Positions 53,353 to 53,582 of a stretch of DNA of 53,582 bases are shown here, piece by piece. This stretch comes from Prevotella sp. (GTDB lineage: Bacteria; Bacteroidota; Bacteroidia; Bacteroidales; Dysgonomonadaceae). The position numbers were made by a program, and so were the translations under genes. The notes below the pieces were generated by a model. It was not told where the DNA came from and made no database searches. It saw only the letters and a program-made list of their open reading frames with translations. Positions within the stretch are counted from its first letter, which is position 1; every line of letters begins with the position of its first letter. The stretch lies in the NCBI GenBank assembly GCA_031285625.1, contig JAITVV010000057.1, forward strand, positions 1 through 53,582, given 5' to 3'.

Positions 53353-53582
53353 CTATCTTAACTCCTTAGAGAATGAATATGGCGTATCATTAATATTTAT
53401 TCCTTTATTTTTATTCGGATTTGGCGCCATCAGATAGTTAATTGTTGCCCCCTTTAGCAGTGCATCGTGAGTCAGGTAGTTTTTAGTATAAGGCTGTCCG
53501 TTCACCGTCATACCGTTCACATACCTGTTTTCCTTACTGTTGTTCCCTGCTTTGATGGTTACCTTCTTTCCGTTTTCCAGGT
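53353..53582 (-). CDS. GH92 family alpha-mannosidase, C-terminal end (partial)
   Basis: The gene enters from the right edge on the minus strand; the last 75 or so codons are visible and end in TAG at 53353-53355. The translated tail contains LENGKKVTIKAGNNSKENRY, then VNGMTVNGQPYTKNYLTHDA and LLKGATINYLMAPNPN. The order NGKxxTIKAxNNSKENxY, NGxPYxKxYLTH, then LLKGATI matches the C-terminal domain of Bacteroidota GH92 enzymes, which act on alpha-linked mannose in glycoprotein or yeast mannans. The catalytic domain is outside the window, so the assignment rests on this tail. Confidence 0.72.
   Translation of the reverse strand, partial: LENGKKVTIKAGNNSKENRYVNGMTVNGQPYTKNYLTHDALLKGATINYLMAPNPNKNKGININDTPYSFSKELR

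Overview
The window is a chromosomal segment from an AT-rich Bacteroidota genome, most likely order Bacteroidales and plausibly a Dysgonomonas-like member. This is an inference from protein style and signals, not a database match. Supporting signs are many TAnnTTTG -7 boxes typical of the Bacteroidota housekeeping sigma factor, weak Shine-Dalgarno sequences, lipoproteins with an acidic stretch after the lipobox cysteine, a NUDIX-type AraR, a paired MutA/MutB methylmalonyl-CoA mutase, and a Gld-type transporter fusion. I see no rRNA or tRNA genes, CRISPR arrays, prophage or insertion sequences.

Region 1 (1-9.4 kb) is an L-arabinose locus. It holds the end of transketolase, a secreted DUF1680 beta-L-arabinofuranosidase (GH127/GH146 type), the regulator araR, then araD, araA, araB and a sodium/sugar symporter. 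Three similar palindromes, one before araR and two before araD, are the likely AraR operators. Released arabinose would be imported, converted to xylulose 5-phosphate and passed to transketolase.

Region 2 (9.4-22.2 kb) is mostly core and hypothetical genes: a small lipoprotein, a YebC-family regulator, a secreted transglutaminase-like protein, a Ste24-type protease, a triple-repeat secreted protein, a secreted protein with a caspase-like His/Cys pattern, CinA, a SUKH-like protein, a TonB-receptor-like outer membrane protein, rnpA-yidD and a coiled-coil secreted protein.

Region 3 (21.3-31.4 kb) is a beta-mannan locus without SusC/SusD: an AraC regulator, GH5 mannanase lipoprotein, GH130 mannosylglucose phosphorylase, GPH-family transporter, mannobiose/cellobiose 2-epimerase, GH3 enzyme and GH26 mannanase. 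The logic is chain cleavage outside, import of mannobiose, epimerisation to mannosylglucose, and phosphorolysis to mannose 1-phosphate and glucose.

Region 4 (31.7-39.0 kb) holds a small winged-helix protein, then mutA, a UbiA/MenA-like prenyltransferase, a CPBP protease and mutB in one tight cluster, followed by a FUSC-like membrane protein.

Region 5 (39.1-47.7 kb) has two hypothetical envelope genes, then a three-gene cassette (GT-C-like membrane protein, decaprenyl-phosphate phosphoribosyltransferase-like UbiA protein, HAD phosphatase) that looks like a polyprenyl-phosphate-pentose pathway. Next come a GldF-GldG fusion, a membrane-anchored hypothetical, mscL and an M48 lipoprotein protease.

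Region 6 (47.7-53.6 kb) begins with a repeat-filled 840-base gap, followed by ligA, galK, a small hypothetical, dapA and the C-terminal end of a GH92 alpha-mannosidase on the minus strand. Two dispersed non-coding repeat families occur: a GTCATTCTGAACGGAGTGAA-type element (two copies) and a GTTAC-rich element (three copies).
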